Assembly (NCBI GenBank): GCA_029721435.1
Contig: CM056583.1
Location: 48,637,120 to 48,701,119, forward strand
Source: Gymnothorax reevesii
Taxonomy: Eukaryota; Chordata; Actinopteri; Anguilliformes; Muraenidae
Length of the DNA: 64,000 nucleotides
Direction: 5' to 3'
Positions 51,300 to 62,645 of this stretch are shown piece after piece (positions within the stretch are counted from its first letter, which is position 1; each line of letters opens with the position of its first letter). The translations under genes and the position numbers were made by a program. The notes under the pieces were generated by a model. It did no database searches, had not been told where the DNA came from, and saw only the letters and a program-made list of their open reading frames with translations.

Positions 51300-51757
51300 A
51301 CACTTTCTTGTGGATGCCCATACAGGCTGTAATTTCTGAATGATTACTTTCATATATGGTATGGACATGTGTAACATTTTATTTATGACACCTATCAATT
51401 TTGATTGCCATGGCAACAGTATTGGCAGTATAATATGCAAATTAGTGGCAAAACATAGAGATTTCCATGCAGACGCAGTACAGGCGAAAATTTTTGACCA
51501 ATTACTTTTATATTTGGTATGGAAATGTGCAACACTTCATTTATGACACCTATCAATTTTGATTTCCAAACCAACAATATTGGCCGAATTATACACACTT
51601 TAGTGGCGAAACATGGAGATTTCCTTGTGGACGGAGTACAAGCTGCAATTTTGGACCGATTACTTTCATATTTTGTATGGACATGTGATATACTTCACTC
51701 ATAACACCTATTGATTTTGGTTGCCATGGCCACAGTATTGGCCAAATAATGCACAAA
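51300..51757. repeat. 158 bp tandem repeat, about 2.9 copies
   Basis: The landmark TTTATGACACCTATCAATTT starts at about 51382 and 51540, and a diverged form (CTCATAACACCTATTGATTT) at 51698, giving a 158-base period. CTTGTGGA near 51307 and 51624 confirms the phase. The units differ by scattered substitutions. Because 158 is not a multiple of three, the similar peptides read from successive units lie in different frames and are not a protein repeat. Confidence 0.85.
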
Positions 51758-53432
51758 AAAGAGGAGGAGTGGGCTTTTGGGGGCTAGATCCATGCTGTCA
51801 CAGCCGACTGGACTGTCTAGCTATTCTTATAGTTACTCCAAGGAGTAATACTTAGTGAACAAAGATGGACAAAAGTGTTTTGCAGTCATTTCACAAAGTT
51901 AGATTTATAATGTAAATCATGACTACCAAAATGTTCTGCAGCAAAATTAACATTTGCTGAATGTTTTTATAGATAAAGTTCACTGCAGTTGAACTACACT
52001 GTACATTTCAACTATATGACGTTGATGAGAAATATGCTATGTGTACCTCTGCGGTGGAACACTTAACCAATCCTTTTTTAAATATGTGCATTTTGATTGG
52101 CTGTGGGCTGTATTCAAACCACGGAACTCCATCCCATTGTTAACATGATTTATAGGTGAAGAACAGCTGCTCCTTCAAATCAGCCACAGTTTGCAGGTAA
52201 AGCTCCAATGGAGAATTTACTGCTACCTACACTTCTTCAAAAATTTATAGTTAAGACCTGGTATTGAACTATTGATTTTCCCTGATGTGTAAGTGCTGTA
52301 AAAAGTGCTATAAAAGTCCTTTTTCTGAATATAAGCATATTTTTGATCTTAATATTGATTTGTTGATCCACAAGAAACTTTTAGCAGAAAATGATCTATG
52401 CTACTGTATTCAGTGGGTTGAGTGCTGTGTCTGTGCTGAGTGGTTTTGGAACAGGATTTATTTAGCTCGCAACAGAGAAAGAACTGATACATACGTACAA
52501 AAATAGAGGAGCTGTACCTTCTTCACAAAACAGCCCACAAAGTTTCTCACTCCAAGAAATTTGTTTTGAAGTTTTATTTAGTGTTACACCTCTGTTAGCT
52601 TTTCCATACTATATGTACATCTAAAGAGTGATCTAAAATGATTTCGCAATTTTATTATCAAAAAAGTAGCACTTATATTAGCAAAAAGTCTGAAAAAAGT
52701 TGAGCTGTCATTTACCTACTTGCTAGCACTATCATTATTATAAAGGGCCACCCTCATTTGAAAATTTTGACGCATGAAATAAGAAAGAACATTTTACCAT
52801 AGGTAGTCACATGATTACTGCAGCTGGTGATGTGTGTAAAAATGTCAGGGCACTCCATTTAGCTCAGGTGTTCATGAGAAAGTCGATTGTCCTCCAACAC
52901 TCAGATCAGAGGCTGATGGTTGGTTTCAGGGCGTAACTAATGAGCAGTCCCCAGAGTGCGCTTTAGCATGTACGGCGGGAGGGAATGGGGCAGGTGTGGG
53001 GATGGTTAAAGAAGAAACTCTATTGATTACATATGTCTGTGACAGAACAGGCTGTAACAGTGTCATCGTGCAGGAACAAAAGGCATGAGGGAGAGGGTTT
53101 TCGGTTGTAAATCACATATGGCAACGCACTCCTCCTGTGGCCATCCCAGAAATGTGAGGCTGCTTGGTAGTGACTGATTTGTTAACTACATTCCCCACCT
53201 TTCAATCCCTCTCTAGAATAGATGTCTGCCATTTTATCGCCGTCTTGGTGCACTGTTTTTTTTGCAATTTTATGACAATCTCAGGAGCAGATTCACTGAG
53301 ATCTTTTGCCAAACCAAAACCTTTTTACTTATGGAAAACCAGTACCCGCCAATAATTAGTGCAAAACAAATACCCTGACTAATCCCTGGCCATGTAATTG
53401 GTTTAGGAGAAAGTCTTAATGAATCTGGCCGT

Positions 53433-53560
53433 CAGGATGCTATTTGTGTATCTATTTTACTGCTATCTCAGTGTGCAATATGTATCTCCCATTTTTATAG
53501 TAATCTCAATGTGCAATATGTGCCTACCATTTTCATAATAATCTCAGTGTGCTAAACTGG
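53433..53560. repeat. ~37 bp minisatellite, block 1
   Basis: About three units of the form ATCTCAGTGTGCAATATGTA followed by TCTCCCATTTTTATAGTA. Same unit as the blocks at 54868, 57716 and 58502. Confidence 0.75.
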
Positions 53561-54867
53561 AATGCTACATAGAGGTAGTGCCAACACTATGGGATTTACA
53601 AAAGTCAGTCAAATTAAATACTTACTAATATACAGTTAGCGAAACGCATCAAAATTATCATCTACTCTTGTAACCAAGTCTATGTAACAGTCAAACCATC
53701 AAATTATAGCTTTATTAAAAACATTTCATCAGTGTAACTCACTCAACTATATGTATTGCAGGTTGCTGCCTCTTCCCAATACATGCCCTGGTAGACCGTC
53801 CAGGATTTATTCATTCAATGTTTATTTTCATATGATTTTTTGAAGTGAACCAGCAGACGGAAGGCAAATCCCACTGAGGATAACATATGAACTTTTCAAA
53901 GTCCCCTTGTCTTTACGCTTCAATGGCTTACAATGATTGCTTGAAGGTCGCCGGACATAACTGGAGATTTTCTTGATGAGCTATGGCTAATTAGCTCCGT
54001 TTACTTGACTCATTGGAACTCTAGCCAGTCCGATTATATACGCCATGGTGGAAGTGTTTTCCACTTGAATTATCACATTGTACCTAGTATGTGTTAGTCC
54101 TTTTAATCAGTTGTCACACCGCATGATCACAGCCAGATTGCTGCCAGGGCAATTGATGTTTGCACCTTGGGTTGATTCTGCAGAAATCATGGTGCAGTTG
54201 CATATCTTGGTGTTGGCATCCATGCATCCGACTTTACTGTTTTCAGAAGCACATGTAGCTTTATTTTGAAGATGTCTGAGTTTTGTTAGCCAGCAGTATT
54301 TGCCTTCACTTTTGCCCAGACAAAGTCATCATTTAGTCGTGATTATTTGGCTTTAGGGTTTTCTGTTGGATGCATTTCTGGAATCCTCCTAAGAATGCAT
54401 CCCTCTTTTTTCTGTCTCAGATGGATAGGTGCTGCATAAACTGATTGATTTCCCATTTGAAATGGAAGTTACCAACTTTGCAAAAGGTTTTGCAAAACTG
54501 GCTTAATTTACACCGATCTGATTGCTCATTATCAAAGGGGTCACTTGGAATCCAGCACAGTGCTGAATATAACTAGGACATTTAAAATGATGCCAATTTC
54601 AGATTGATCTGTAAATATAAATTTATATAGCTATCTGTAAATATATAATTGATCATTCTAGCACTTTAATGGGTCATTGGCATAAAGCATATTTTCAAAA
54701 TTAAAATTACAAGAACTGCAAAGACTCTTTGGAACCAAACAAATTGGGCTCATCTGAGAAGGAGAAGGATAATAGATTGGGATTTCTATTATGATATATT
54801 AACAAAAACAGGCAAATATGGGCTCTTTTCTATGCTTTTGATAAACCTGTGTCTCCTTTTTTGGTAG

Positions 54868-55296
54868 TACTCTCAGCACACTTTGTGTCTACCATTTTAA
54901 TAAGATGCTATATATTTTTCTTACTTTTAGAAGAGGTACAACGCACTATGTGTCTTCCATTTTTATAATAATCTCAATGCGCTGTATGTGGCTCCCATTT
55001 TAGAGTAATCTCAGGGTGCTACATGTGTCTCCCATTTTATATGGAAATAACATTGCGCTATATGTGTCTCTCATTTTATGGTAATCTTTGTACGCTGCTT
55101 TTATGTCCCATTTTATAATAATCTTAGCTAGCTACACGTCTCCCATTTTTATAATAATCTCAGTGCACTATTTGTATCTCCCATTTTACAATAATCTCAG
55201 TGAGCTATCGTTGTATATCTCCCATTTTTATGATAATCTTTGTGCACTATATGTGTCCCCCATTTTATAGCAATGTCAGTGCACTACGTGGATGTA
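54868..55296. repeat. ~37 bp minisatellite, block 2
   Basis: About eleven degenerate units with the pattern ATCTCAGTGCRCTATATGTG then TCTCCCATTTTATAATA. Units vary by substitutions and small indels. Sequence from 55300 to 55620 is a different, G+C-richer segment of unknown origin. Confidence 0.8.
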
Positions 55297-56045
55297 TTAT
55301 TAGAACTGGAACCGTAAATGGCTGCCCATTCATTTCAATGGAAAATGCTCAGTGGCACAGCACACCGACAAGGGGCCTTATTTCCAGAGTCACGCGGACA
55401 TGCGCTTTGTGATCTTTCGTTCAAACATGCGTAGTGTGGTGCTCATGAACACGCTAACGCCTGAGGTATCTATGACAACAGTCCGCGCCCGTCACGAGAT
55501 ATATATAGCTTGTCGCGTGCCTGAAGCACTCCCACACTGGAGGCGTGTTCACGACCAATGTTCTCCGGAATGTAGTGAATTATGTCCACAACGAAACCAC
55601 AGTCAAACCCATGTAATTGCTCTGTACTGAACGGGCAAACATAGCACTCGGCTTAAATATAGTTTGGAAAAACAGTTTATGTACCTAATAGGGACGTTAA
55701 ATGTTGATAAACTATTTTTATTTAACAGGGAAATTAAATTATTCACTAGGTTGCAAACAATATCAGCAAAACAGTTGACTTGCTGCTCTATAGGATGACA
55801 GTTCAATCTTGTTTAGCACACAGTTCAAAGCTAAATGTGTTCATAGAAAGTGAAACATTTCAAGCTTGTTAGCTAGCAACCTCCTCTAGTCTTACTGGAT
55901 TCAAGACGATAACTCAACCGCACAGAGTACTGCCCCTGCTTCATGAACTGAAAAGTTTTAGAGTAGATGACGTTGATTAAAGTATTTAGCCAATTCTTAC
56001 AAGCGAAATTACTTTTAGTGTAGGTATGCTCAAAGCTCATTAAAT

Positions 56046-56160
56046 CCATCCTTTCTCTATACCTAGAACTGGAGCCCATTCCAGCTGAATCTGGATGAAA
56101 GGCAGCGACCCACCCTGGACAGCTCGCCAATGCATCGCAGGGTGCACACACCATTCATTA
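56046..56160 (-). mobile_element. SINE fragment
   Basis: CCATCCTTTCTCTATACC, GGAGCCCATTCCAGCTGAAT, GGCAGCGACCCACCCTGGAC and GCCAATGCATCGCAGGGTGC match, on the opposite strand, the 3' body of the common fish SINE type seen at 21860-22168. The tRNA head is missing. Confidence 0.6.
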
Positions 56161-57715
56161 GAATTTTAATACTTAATATCGTGAATGCATATGCTGTGCA
56201 TGCCCTCACAACCCGGTGTGTCATCAGTAGCACAGCTGCTGGTTATATGGTATTACCATGTTTATCAGCACTAGAAATGAAATTCTAAAAATTAAACTCT
56301 AAATTTTCTTGACTAAATGCACGCTTGACGTTTTTATAACCCGAATGTTTCTCTGGGTACTCAAACGTCAAGGTAAGCCAGAAAAGTGCTGATTTTATTA
56401 GATATTAGTGGAGTTTGAATAAGGAATTATTTCCCTTCCCATTATACAGGATTCACAAATTTGTAAGTCCTCAAATAATCAGCAGCCCTGCTGTAAAATA
56501 TACTTAAAGTCGATCATCATTTCATTCTCATCTGTTTCTTTCTTCTAGGACTCTCGTATTTTCTCTGCACAGATGGAGTTGAGCTGCATCAGCGAATCTC
56601 CACAGCATCACTCCTGTGCAGTGATGCTGCTCTCTAACAGTGTGTCATTCACATCTCATCTTGTCCAGTGTTTCCAACCCACTCAACATTTTTAACTAAT
56701 AAAAGCAGAACAACAAATACTGTCTCAATTTGTGCGGGGCTGTCATGCAAGTTCAGTGCATGCATAAAATAAAAGATAATTCATATTTTGTACCTTATCT
56801 TAAAAAAAAAAATGCTGAAAAGTTATGACATCAAGTATGCACATCTGTTACTGTGTTAATAATTAAGAATGTGCATGCAATGGTAAATTAATGATTGGCT
56901 GTGCAGTTTTTTTGGGCTTAATTTATACCATGCTGAAAGTGCACATATGGACGTGGTTAATGCTACTTAGCTAGCTACATAGCCAGCATATAATACATGA
57001 AGCAGCAAAACACAGTACCGTGAATCGGTATAAGACATCCAAAGTAAAGGAAATGCACAACTCAGAGTAGGTGCATATTGCACATTTGAATATGAAAAAG
57101 CAAAGCAATGATAGATACACGATTACAGGATGTGACCTATAATAGTTACTGAATACACGGCCGATATCCAACCTTAGTTAACCAACAACAATCTTTGCTA
57201 CCTTATTGTATATTCTGTAACGTTACATGAAAGATAGGTGAAACAGTCAAGTCGCTACATAGCAAAGCCATTCTTCAAATACAATAAATGAAAACATTGG
57301 TGTCGTTACACCTACTCACCTAACTGACTTGGTAATAAAGTCAGCCGACAGCACGGAATCTCCTGACCAGTGTTGCACGCAGAGAACCGCAGCTGCTGCA
57401 CTGCTTATGAGAACGCGCTTAGAGACAAGGTCCCTTTGGTGTTCACGTAGCCTGAATAAAGATAAAAAATTTTGTTGCAGCCGTGGAAAACGGCACCACT
57501 GATTCAAAAGAGAAAAATCAAAAGATTATATATTGATCGTTTGTGGTAGTCAAAAAAGCACGGATTTATCAGTATCTTTTTCAATTGTTTCATATGGAAA
57601 AACTTCTTATTGCCCCCCATAGCATCACCTGACTTGCAATATACACTTGACCGCTAAGCCCTTGTCAGTGTGTGTCTCAGCCCAGGTTCAGTATCTAGTT
57701 CTTATAGTACATCCA

Positions 57716-57958
57716 TGGTGCACTATACAGTTTGTGTCCTCATTTTACAGTAATCTGAGTGAGCCATATGCGTCTCCTATTTAATAGTAATATCAGTGCC
57801 CTACATGGGTCTCCCATTTCATGGTAATGTCAGTGCACTATAAACATTATGTCTCCCATTTTATAATAATGTCAATGCACTATATGAGTCTCCCATTTTA
57901 CAGTAATCTTTGTACGGTCTGTATGTCTCCTATTTTATAATAATCTCGGTAAGCTATA
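57716..57958. repeat. ~37 bp minisatellite, block 3
   Basis: About six to seven units (CAGTGCCCTACATGGGTCTCC then CATTTCATGGTAATGT and variants), ending at the TA target of the MITE at 57961. It continues directly as block 4 on the other side of the MITE. Confidence 0.8.
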
Positions 57959-57960
57959 TA

Positions 57961-58499
57961 CAGTACTGTGCAAATGTTTTAGGCACCTTGTATTTTTTAA
58001 AACCTAAATTTGCTTTAAATGTTCGTGTTTTGTTTCCCACATTAGAGTTGCTGAAAACAATAAGTAAATTTGAAATTCCGAATGCTAATTTAAAGAAATG
58101 TTTTATAAATTAATGTTTGTATTTCATTAAAACAGTTGATACAGATGATATAGTCCTGACAGTGCCCTGTTGTCAGCATCATCATGACTGTCTGCAATTT
58201 CTTGGAAGGAAAGACCCAAGAGAGACAGTCAGTCTGCAGAAGAACGGTGGCAAGTTTTCCACTTTGCTTGAAACAAACAAAAAGCCAATCATCTTATAAA
58301 ACTATCACAATAGGACTGTGTCCCAAAGTTTTTGGCGAAGGGTAGTTACACCAAATATTGATTTGATTTAGTTTTTAACTGTTTACAGCTCTGTTTGGTA
58401 CATTTCTCAGTAGTTAGAATTTTTAAATTCATCATTTTTGCGAGCATATTTCCACTATGAAATTGCTTTAAATGTGCCCAAGACTTTTGCGCAGTACTG
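57961..58499. mobile_element. Tc1/mariner-type MITE inserted in the minisatellite
   Basis: Ends CAGTACTGTGCAAATGTTTT and, on the opposite strand at the right, CAGTACTGCGCAAAAGTCTT are inverted repeats about 30 bases long. TA flanks both sides (57959-57960 and 58500-58501). The interior has remnants of a transposase C-terminal region (QKNGGKFSTLLETNKKPI) but no catalytic domain. Joining the flanks restores a normal minisatellite unit, so the array is older than the insertion. Confidence 0.8.
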
Positions 58500-58501
58500 T
58501 A

Positions 58502-58895
58502 TGTTTCCCATTTTTATGGTAATCTCAGTGCGCTATATGTGTTTGCCATTTTTATACCGATCTCAGTATGCTATATGTGCCTCCTATTGTATAGTAATGT
58601 CAGTGTGCTATAGCTATCTCCAATTTTATAATAATCCCAGTGAGCTATATGTATCCCCTATTTTATCGTCATCTCTGTGCAGTATGTCTGCATTTCTGTT
58701 AGTAATGTCAGTGCGCTATATGTGTTTCCTGTTTTATAATAATCTTTGTGCACTTTGTGCGTCTCCCATTTAATAGTATTCTGAGTGAGCTATATATGTC
58801 TCCCATTGAGATGGTAATCTCACTGCATTATACGTATCTCCCAACTTTTATAGCAAATCCACAGTGCTATAAGTGTTTCTGTTTTATAATGTCAG
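58502..58895. repeat. ~37 bp minisatellite, block 4
   Basis: About ten more units, continuing block 3, increasingly irregular toward 58895. Confidence 0.8.
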
Positions 58896-59299
58896 CATAC
58901 TCCAGTGAATGCATCTTCCATTTTTTCAGCCTGCTGCATAAGAAAATAATTGTCTTGCTAAGTGAAAGATGTCAGAGAAGAAAGCTGTGATTAATGCTGC
59001 TAACAATGCATTGCAATGCAATGCTAAATAAACATAGTTAATTCATTATGAAACAAAAACACAAATTTGCTTCAAGTCTTGAATTCACAGTTTGAACTTA
59101 ACCCATTAGGTCTTACAATGTCTAAGAAACAGAGAATAGATGAGTAAATATCTCCGATATATTTGTTTTATTATGTCATCATTCCATGATATGTCATGTA
59201 ATACAAAATAATAAAATGTTATTAGTTAATCACTTTAATCAATTATAATGCCCCTCTAGTGACATCCCTCTTTTCTCTCTCTCTGCTCCACCCCAAAAG

Positions 59300-59586
59300 C
59301 ATGCAAAAGGAAAGAGCAGGACCCAAGCAAAGAAAGGAGCAATACACCAAAGAAATCCCGCCTGGTCTTTACTGACCTCCAGCGGCGCACTCTCCTCGCC
59401 ATCTTCAAGGAGAACAAGCGCCCGTCCAAAGAGATGCAGCTGACCATCTCCCAGCAGCTGGGCTTGGAACTGACCACTGTTAGCAACTTCTTCATGAACG
59501 CCCGCAGGCGGAGCCTAGACAAATGGATGGATGAGGGAAGCCCAGGAGGGGCGTCCTCTGCCTCCAGCACTTGTACCAAAGCGTGA
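59300..59586 (+). CDS. onecut2: onecut2 exon 2: homeodomain and C-terminus
   Basis: Exon 2 begins at 59300 after a pyrimidine-rich tract and AG. Its first two bases complete the Ala373 codon, restoring the family sequence RLAACKRKEQ across the junction. It encodes residues 373-467 and ends at TGA 59584-59586. The divergent Onecut homeodomain spans about 389-448: LVFTDLQRRTLLAIFKENKR, then SQQLGLELTTVSNFFMNARR. It has the class hallmarks Phe and Met in the FFMNARRR recognition helix, where ordinary homeodomains have WFQNRR. The C-terminus SSTCTKA is the conserved Onecut ending. Basic runs CKRK and PKKSR precede the homeodomain and may act as nuclear localisation signals. No frameshift or stop is present. 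Confidence 0.97.
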
Positions 59587-59798
59587 TTGGGGGAGGGGGG
59601 TGGGGATGGGTGGGGTTTAGGTGGGGTTTGGGTGGGGTTGTGACGAAGAAAGAGTGGTCAGTTTTGCCAGGGAAGGGCACATCACTCTATACCAAACTTT
59701 TTAAAAACTTGTTTTTTTTTTGTTTCTTTTTTTTTGAGAGTAAAGAAAGGGAGAAGGGCTGTTTACTGGCAAAAAGTAGCAAAAAAACACAATCAAAT

Positions 59799-59806
59799 AC
59801 CAAAGA
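59799..59806 (+). promoter_or_regulatory. onecut2: miR-9 8-mer seed match 1
   Basis: ACCAAAGA, complementary to miR-9-5p nucleotides 2-8 plus the position-1 A, 213 bases after the stop codon. Confidence 0.6.
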
Positions 59807-60740
59807 AGATGTGCAGTGCTCAAGCTCCAGTTTGAAGCAACTTGCACACTGCCTGATTAACCCTGAATGCTATTAGGTGCAACCAGTGAAACTGAGCTAT
59901 GAGCAGTTCATCTGACCATACGCTAAATAATTATAAAGTATTGATTACATGAAAAAACCCTAAATATATTTTAGCATGATTTCATTTTCCAAAATTAACA
60001 CAGGCAATCGAGTAAAACAGGATATTGTATTTTTAAAACCATTTTTGGGTTTGCATTTTGTTTTTTTTCTTCAGGAATTTGGTATTATATTTGAAGACTA
60101 TAGTTTTATATTCCACTTGCTACTTTTAGATGTAATCCCTAAATGATGCATTTATCATTATTTGTTTTTCCAGCAGTGAAATATATATATATTAGGAAAT
60201 TTTGCAGTCAATCAAGCCTTTTCCTGCTATTTCAGCAGAGTCTCATAGGACTCAGTTCAGTCAAATTTATCAACAGAAGTATTAAAGCCATTCTTTTCGG
60301 TCATTCAGGAACATCAAGGAAATTATTAGAATGGAGGTATTATTGTAATTTCAAAGTAATAGAACGTTATAGTGTGAATGTGCAAAATTTGCCTGAAATT
60401 ATTGTTCTTATTTTTCAAAATCTCCATTCAGTCTCACTTAAAATTGGTCATTATAGCATAGAATTTTGCCTGAGGTAAGACCGCAAATCAGATGTGCAAC
60501 TTGGTTTCAATAGTGATGTCCATTTCAGAAAGTTTATGGTGACTAGGGGTGCCTGTCTGTTTAAATGTTGTTTCTCTCTGGTTTTCTACAATCATACCTG
60601 ACTGGTTGAGGACAGCATTGAGACAGACAGCACAGAACAACATCAGAGAAGCGAGTTTATTTCCTACAGAGCAGGAGGGGAGCTCGGCTATCATAGTTGT
60701 ACCACAGGGATTTCCCAGTGTCAGGTATTGGCAGGTATGC

Positions 60741-60748
60741 AAGCACAA
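60741..60748 (+). promoter_or_regulatory. onecut2: possible miR-218 8-mer seed match
   Basis: AAGCACAA; a second 7-mer AAGCACA lies at 60880-60886. Two such sites in 4.4 kb could be chance. Confidence 0.25.
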
Positions 60749-61015
60749 ATCTCACAGATTTAAGTATTGCCAGTGTTCAGGAACCCACTTGCACACGTAT
60801 TGATTCTTACGGCACAGGCCAACCACTGCAAGCACCTCCTTATATAATCCATAGCAACAGCCATGTGAGCACAATCTCAAAGCACATTTCCTTTGCAATA
60901 GAACTTGGGCTGCCCAACAAAGGGTGTTCTTCACATATAAGAAAACTCAGGATGCCATTTCTATGAAGCGATTGAAGAACACTCACACCCTCCTCCTACA
61001 GTCCCAGACATACAC

Positions 61016-61025
61016 AACACACACA

Positions 61026-61060
<35 letters not shown>
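61016..61060. repeat. (CA)n microsatellite in the 3' UTR
   Basis: CA units with a CGCGC interruption, 45 bases, in the onecut2 3' UTR. Confidence 0.95.
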
Positions 61061-61061
<1 letters not shown>

Positions 61062-61439
61062 CGCCATTCTGCTATCTACTCATCACACAAACGTCACCCA
61101 TTCTGCTTATTTTATTAGGAAAAAATAGCTTTATAAATGTAATTTTTTCATCAACTTCATTTGACTGGGAGAGTTCATGGCTGGGGTCCTCTAACTGATG
61201 TCAATAAGCCATTTATTATTTCCTGCCATGAGCTTTAAGAACATTTTGAAAAGAAAAATGGACAATCTGAAAGAGCATGCCTGTTGGTTCACTTGGTATT
61301 AAAGCCAGCTGATCTGTTCTGTTGTGCTGCAGGTTAGACTGGCAGGTGAATAGAAGACACTATATGGCACCAAGATACTGAGCATCAATTCCCTTTCTCA
61401 TTTTGCAGAGGGCAGATAATATGTAGCTGACACAATTTA

Positions 61440-61447
61440 ACCAAAGA
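61440..61447 (+). promoter_or_regulatory. onecut2: miR-9 8-mer seed match 2
   Basis: ACCAAAGA. First of four sites (with 61563, 61704 and 62025) within 600 bases. Confidence 0.6.
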
Positions 61448-61562
61448 AATTACACTGCGTCCCTCGAATGGACTCTCACGATAAGGTTTTTAGTCCCATC
61501 AGTCCAGCACCCCTTTGAGTCGGCATTATTTCCAAATATAATGAGCTATAACTCACCACATG

Positions 61563-61569
61563 ACCAAAG
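61563..61569 (+). promoter_or_regulatory. onecut2: miR-9 7-mer seed match
   Basis: ACCAAAG followed by C, so a 7-mer-m8 match rather than an 8-mer. Confidence 0.45.
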
Positions 61570-61703
61570 CTAATAGGAGAAAGATCCTTGCCAGTAAACG
61601 GCCCTTCCTAGAAACATGGATTTTCATGATATAGACGCAAGCCAAAGGCTTTAAGGACTCTTTATGGACACTTGAGACTTTTTCTATTTATTGACGAATC
61701 GAA

Positions 61704-61711
61704 ACCAAAGA
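61704..61711 (+). promoter_or_regulatory. onecut2: miR-9 8-mer seed match 3
   Basis: ACCAAAGA, in the context GAAACCAAAGAAAC. Confidence 0.6.
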
Positions 61712-62024
61712 AACTTTTTTCTGCACCTAACTGTTCTGCAACAAACTGTTATAGAGAGAAAGAATATTATGACAGTGACGAGTACGACGAGTGTGGAAGG
61801 TGGAGGTGGATACTGGGGAGTGTTCTGCCGGGTGCATCGGACTTTTACGAGGAAGCAGATATTGACTCAAAAGGGTAAAACACGTGTGGCGGCCGCAGCA
61901 TGGGATGGAGGAGGCTTCCGAAGACTGAGTAATGTGTCTCTCAAGTTAAGATTGTCTTTAACGTGTGCCTATGCAGTTTTACACCAAAATGGAAATGAAC
62001 AACAAAAACCTCATCAGCTACAAA

Positions 62025-62032
62025 ACCAAAGA
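62025..62032 (+). promoter_or_regulatory. onecut2: miR-9 8-mer seed match 4
   Basis: ACCAAAGA, in the context AAAACCAAAGATCC. Confidence 0.6.
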
Positions 62033-62637
62033 TCCACGGATATTCCTACCGCAGTTTCCCCCCACCCCCCCTTTTCATTTCCACCGGCTCTCAGCTCATT
62101 GTGTACAGGTAAACTCATTCCCGACATCCTTTCTCTTAAAGCCTCCATGCAAGTACAGTGATAAAGTGCATCTGCACAAATACACTCACATTAGCATTAG
62201 GCTGCTGATACATATGTACATACATTATCTATAAACATCGCATAATGTATGTATTATATGTACGCCATTTTATTTCATTGTTTCCGTCATTGGAAAGGGC
62301 TCCATCTCTTCTGAAGCGTGGTACAGTGGGATTCAGTGCACTTTGATTTCTGGTTGAAGTCTGCATACACAGCATTTTACCTAATTTGCTTTTTGAGATA
62401 GGCTTTATCTTCGAGGGACTTCAAAATAGTCTGCTCAGAATTCACCTACAAATTATTAAAATGGCTTCCTTAATTTCACCCACTTCTTTTTTGCTCTGAT
62501 AATCAAAACAGACTACCTCTGTACTGCTGACTTACTATGAGGAGTAAGTAAACATGCAAAAAAATGGAGAGTTACCAAGCTTACCCATTTCATAACACAC
62601 TAAGTGTAATCAAATCATTTAGTCTTATTCCTTTTAT

Positions 62638-62645
62638 ACCAAAGA
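62638..62645 (+). promoter_or_regulatory. onecut2: miR-9 8-mer seed match 5
   Basis: ACCAAAGA, in the context TATACCAAAGAATG. Confidence 0.6.

Larger units (their letters stand above)
34246..59299 (+). other. onecut2: onecut2 intron (25 kb)
   Basis: The GTAAG donor at 34246 and the AG acceptor at 59298-59299, preceded by a pyrimidine-rich tract at about 59264-59294, bound a 25,054-base phase-1 intron between the CUT domain and the homeodomain, where vertebrate Onecut genes are split. No additional exon was recognised. Up to about 49 kb it is mostly non-repetitive with microsatellites; from 49 kb on it holds a Tc1 element, a 158 bp tandem repeat, a SINE fragment and a ~37 bp minisatellite with a MITE inserted. 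Several non-repetitive blocks (for example 36.0-36.25, 43.4-43.56 and 52.85-53.15 kb) look like possible conserved elements. Confidence 0.95.

Noticed and set aside
51340..51704. Two similar peptides (MCN..FMTPINFD) in neighbouring frames
   Set aside because: Explained by the 158 bp tandem repeat; the period is not a multiple of three.
55352..55630. 92-codon + strand open frame in a G+C-richer patch
   Set aside because: No recognisable domain. The patch begins with an AAATGGCTGCCCATTCATTTC-like segment typical of dispersed repeats.
58438..58990. Open frames with repeated YMCLPF / LYVSPI-like peptides
   Set aside because: They are read-through of the ~37 bp minisatellite, with frames broken by unit-length changes, not a repeat protein.
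61691..62161. 156-codon + strand open frame downstream of onecut2
   Set aside because: It lies in the 3' UTR among miR-9 sites, has low-complexity Pro/His and Gly runs, no recognisable domain, and overlaps another open frame. Chance opening is likelier than a gene.
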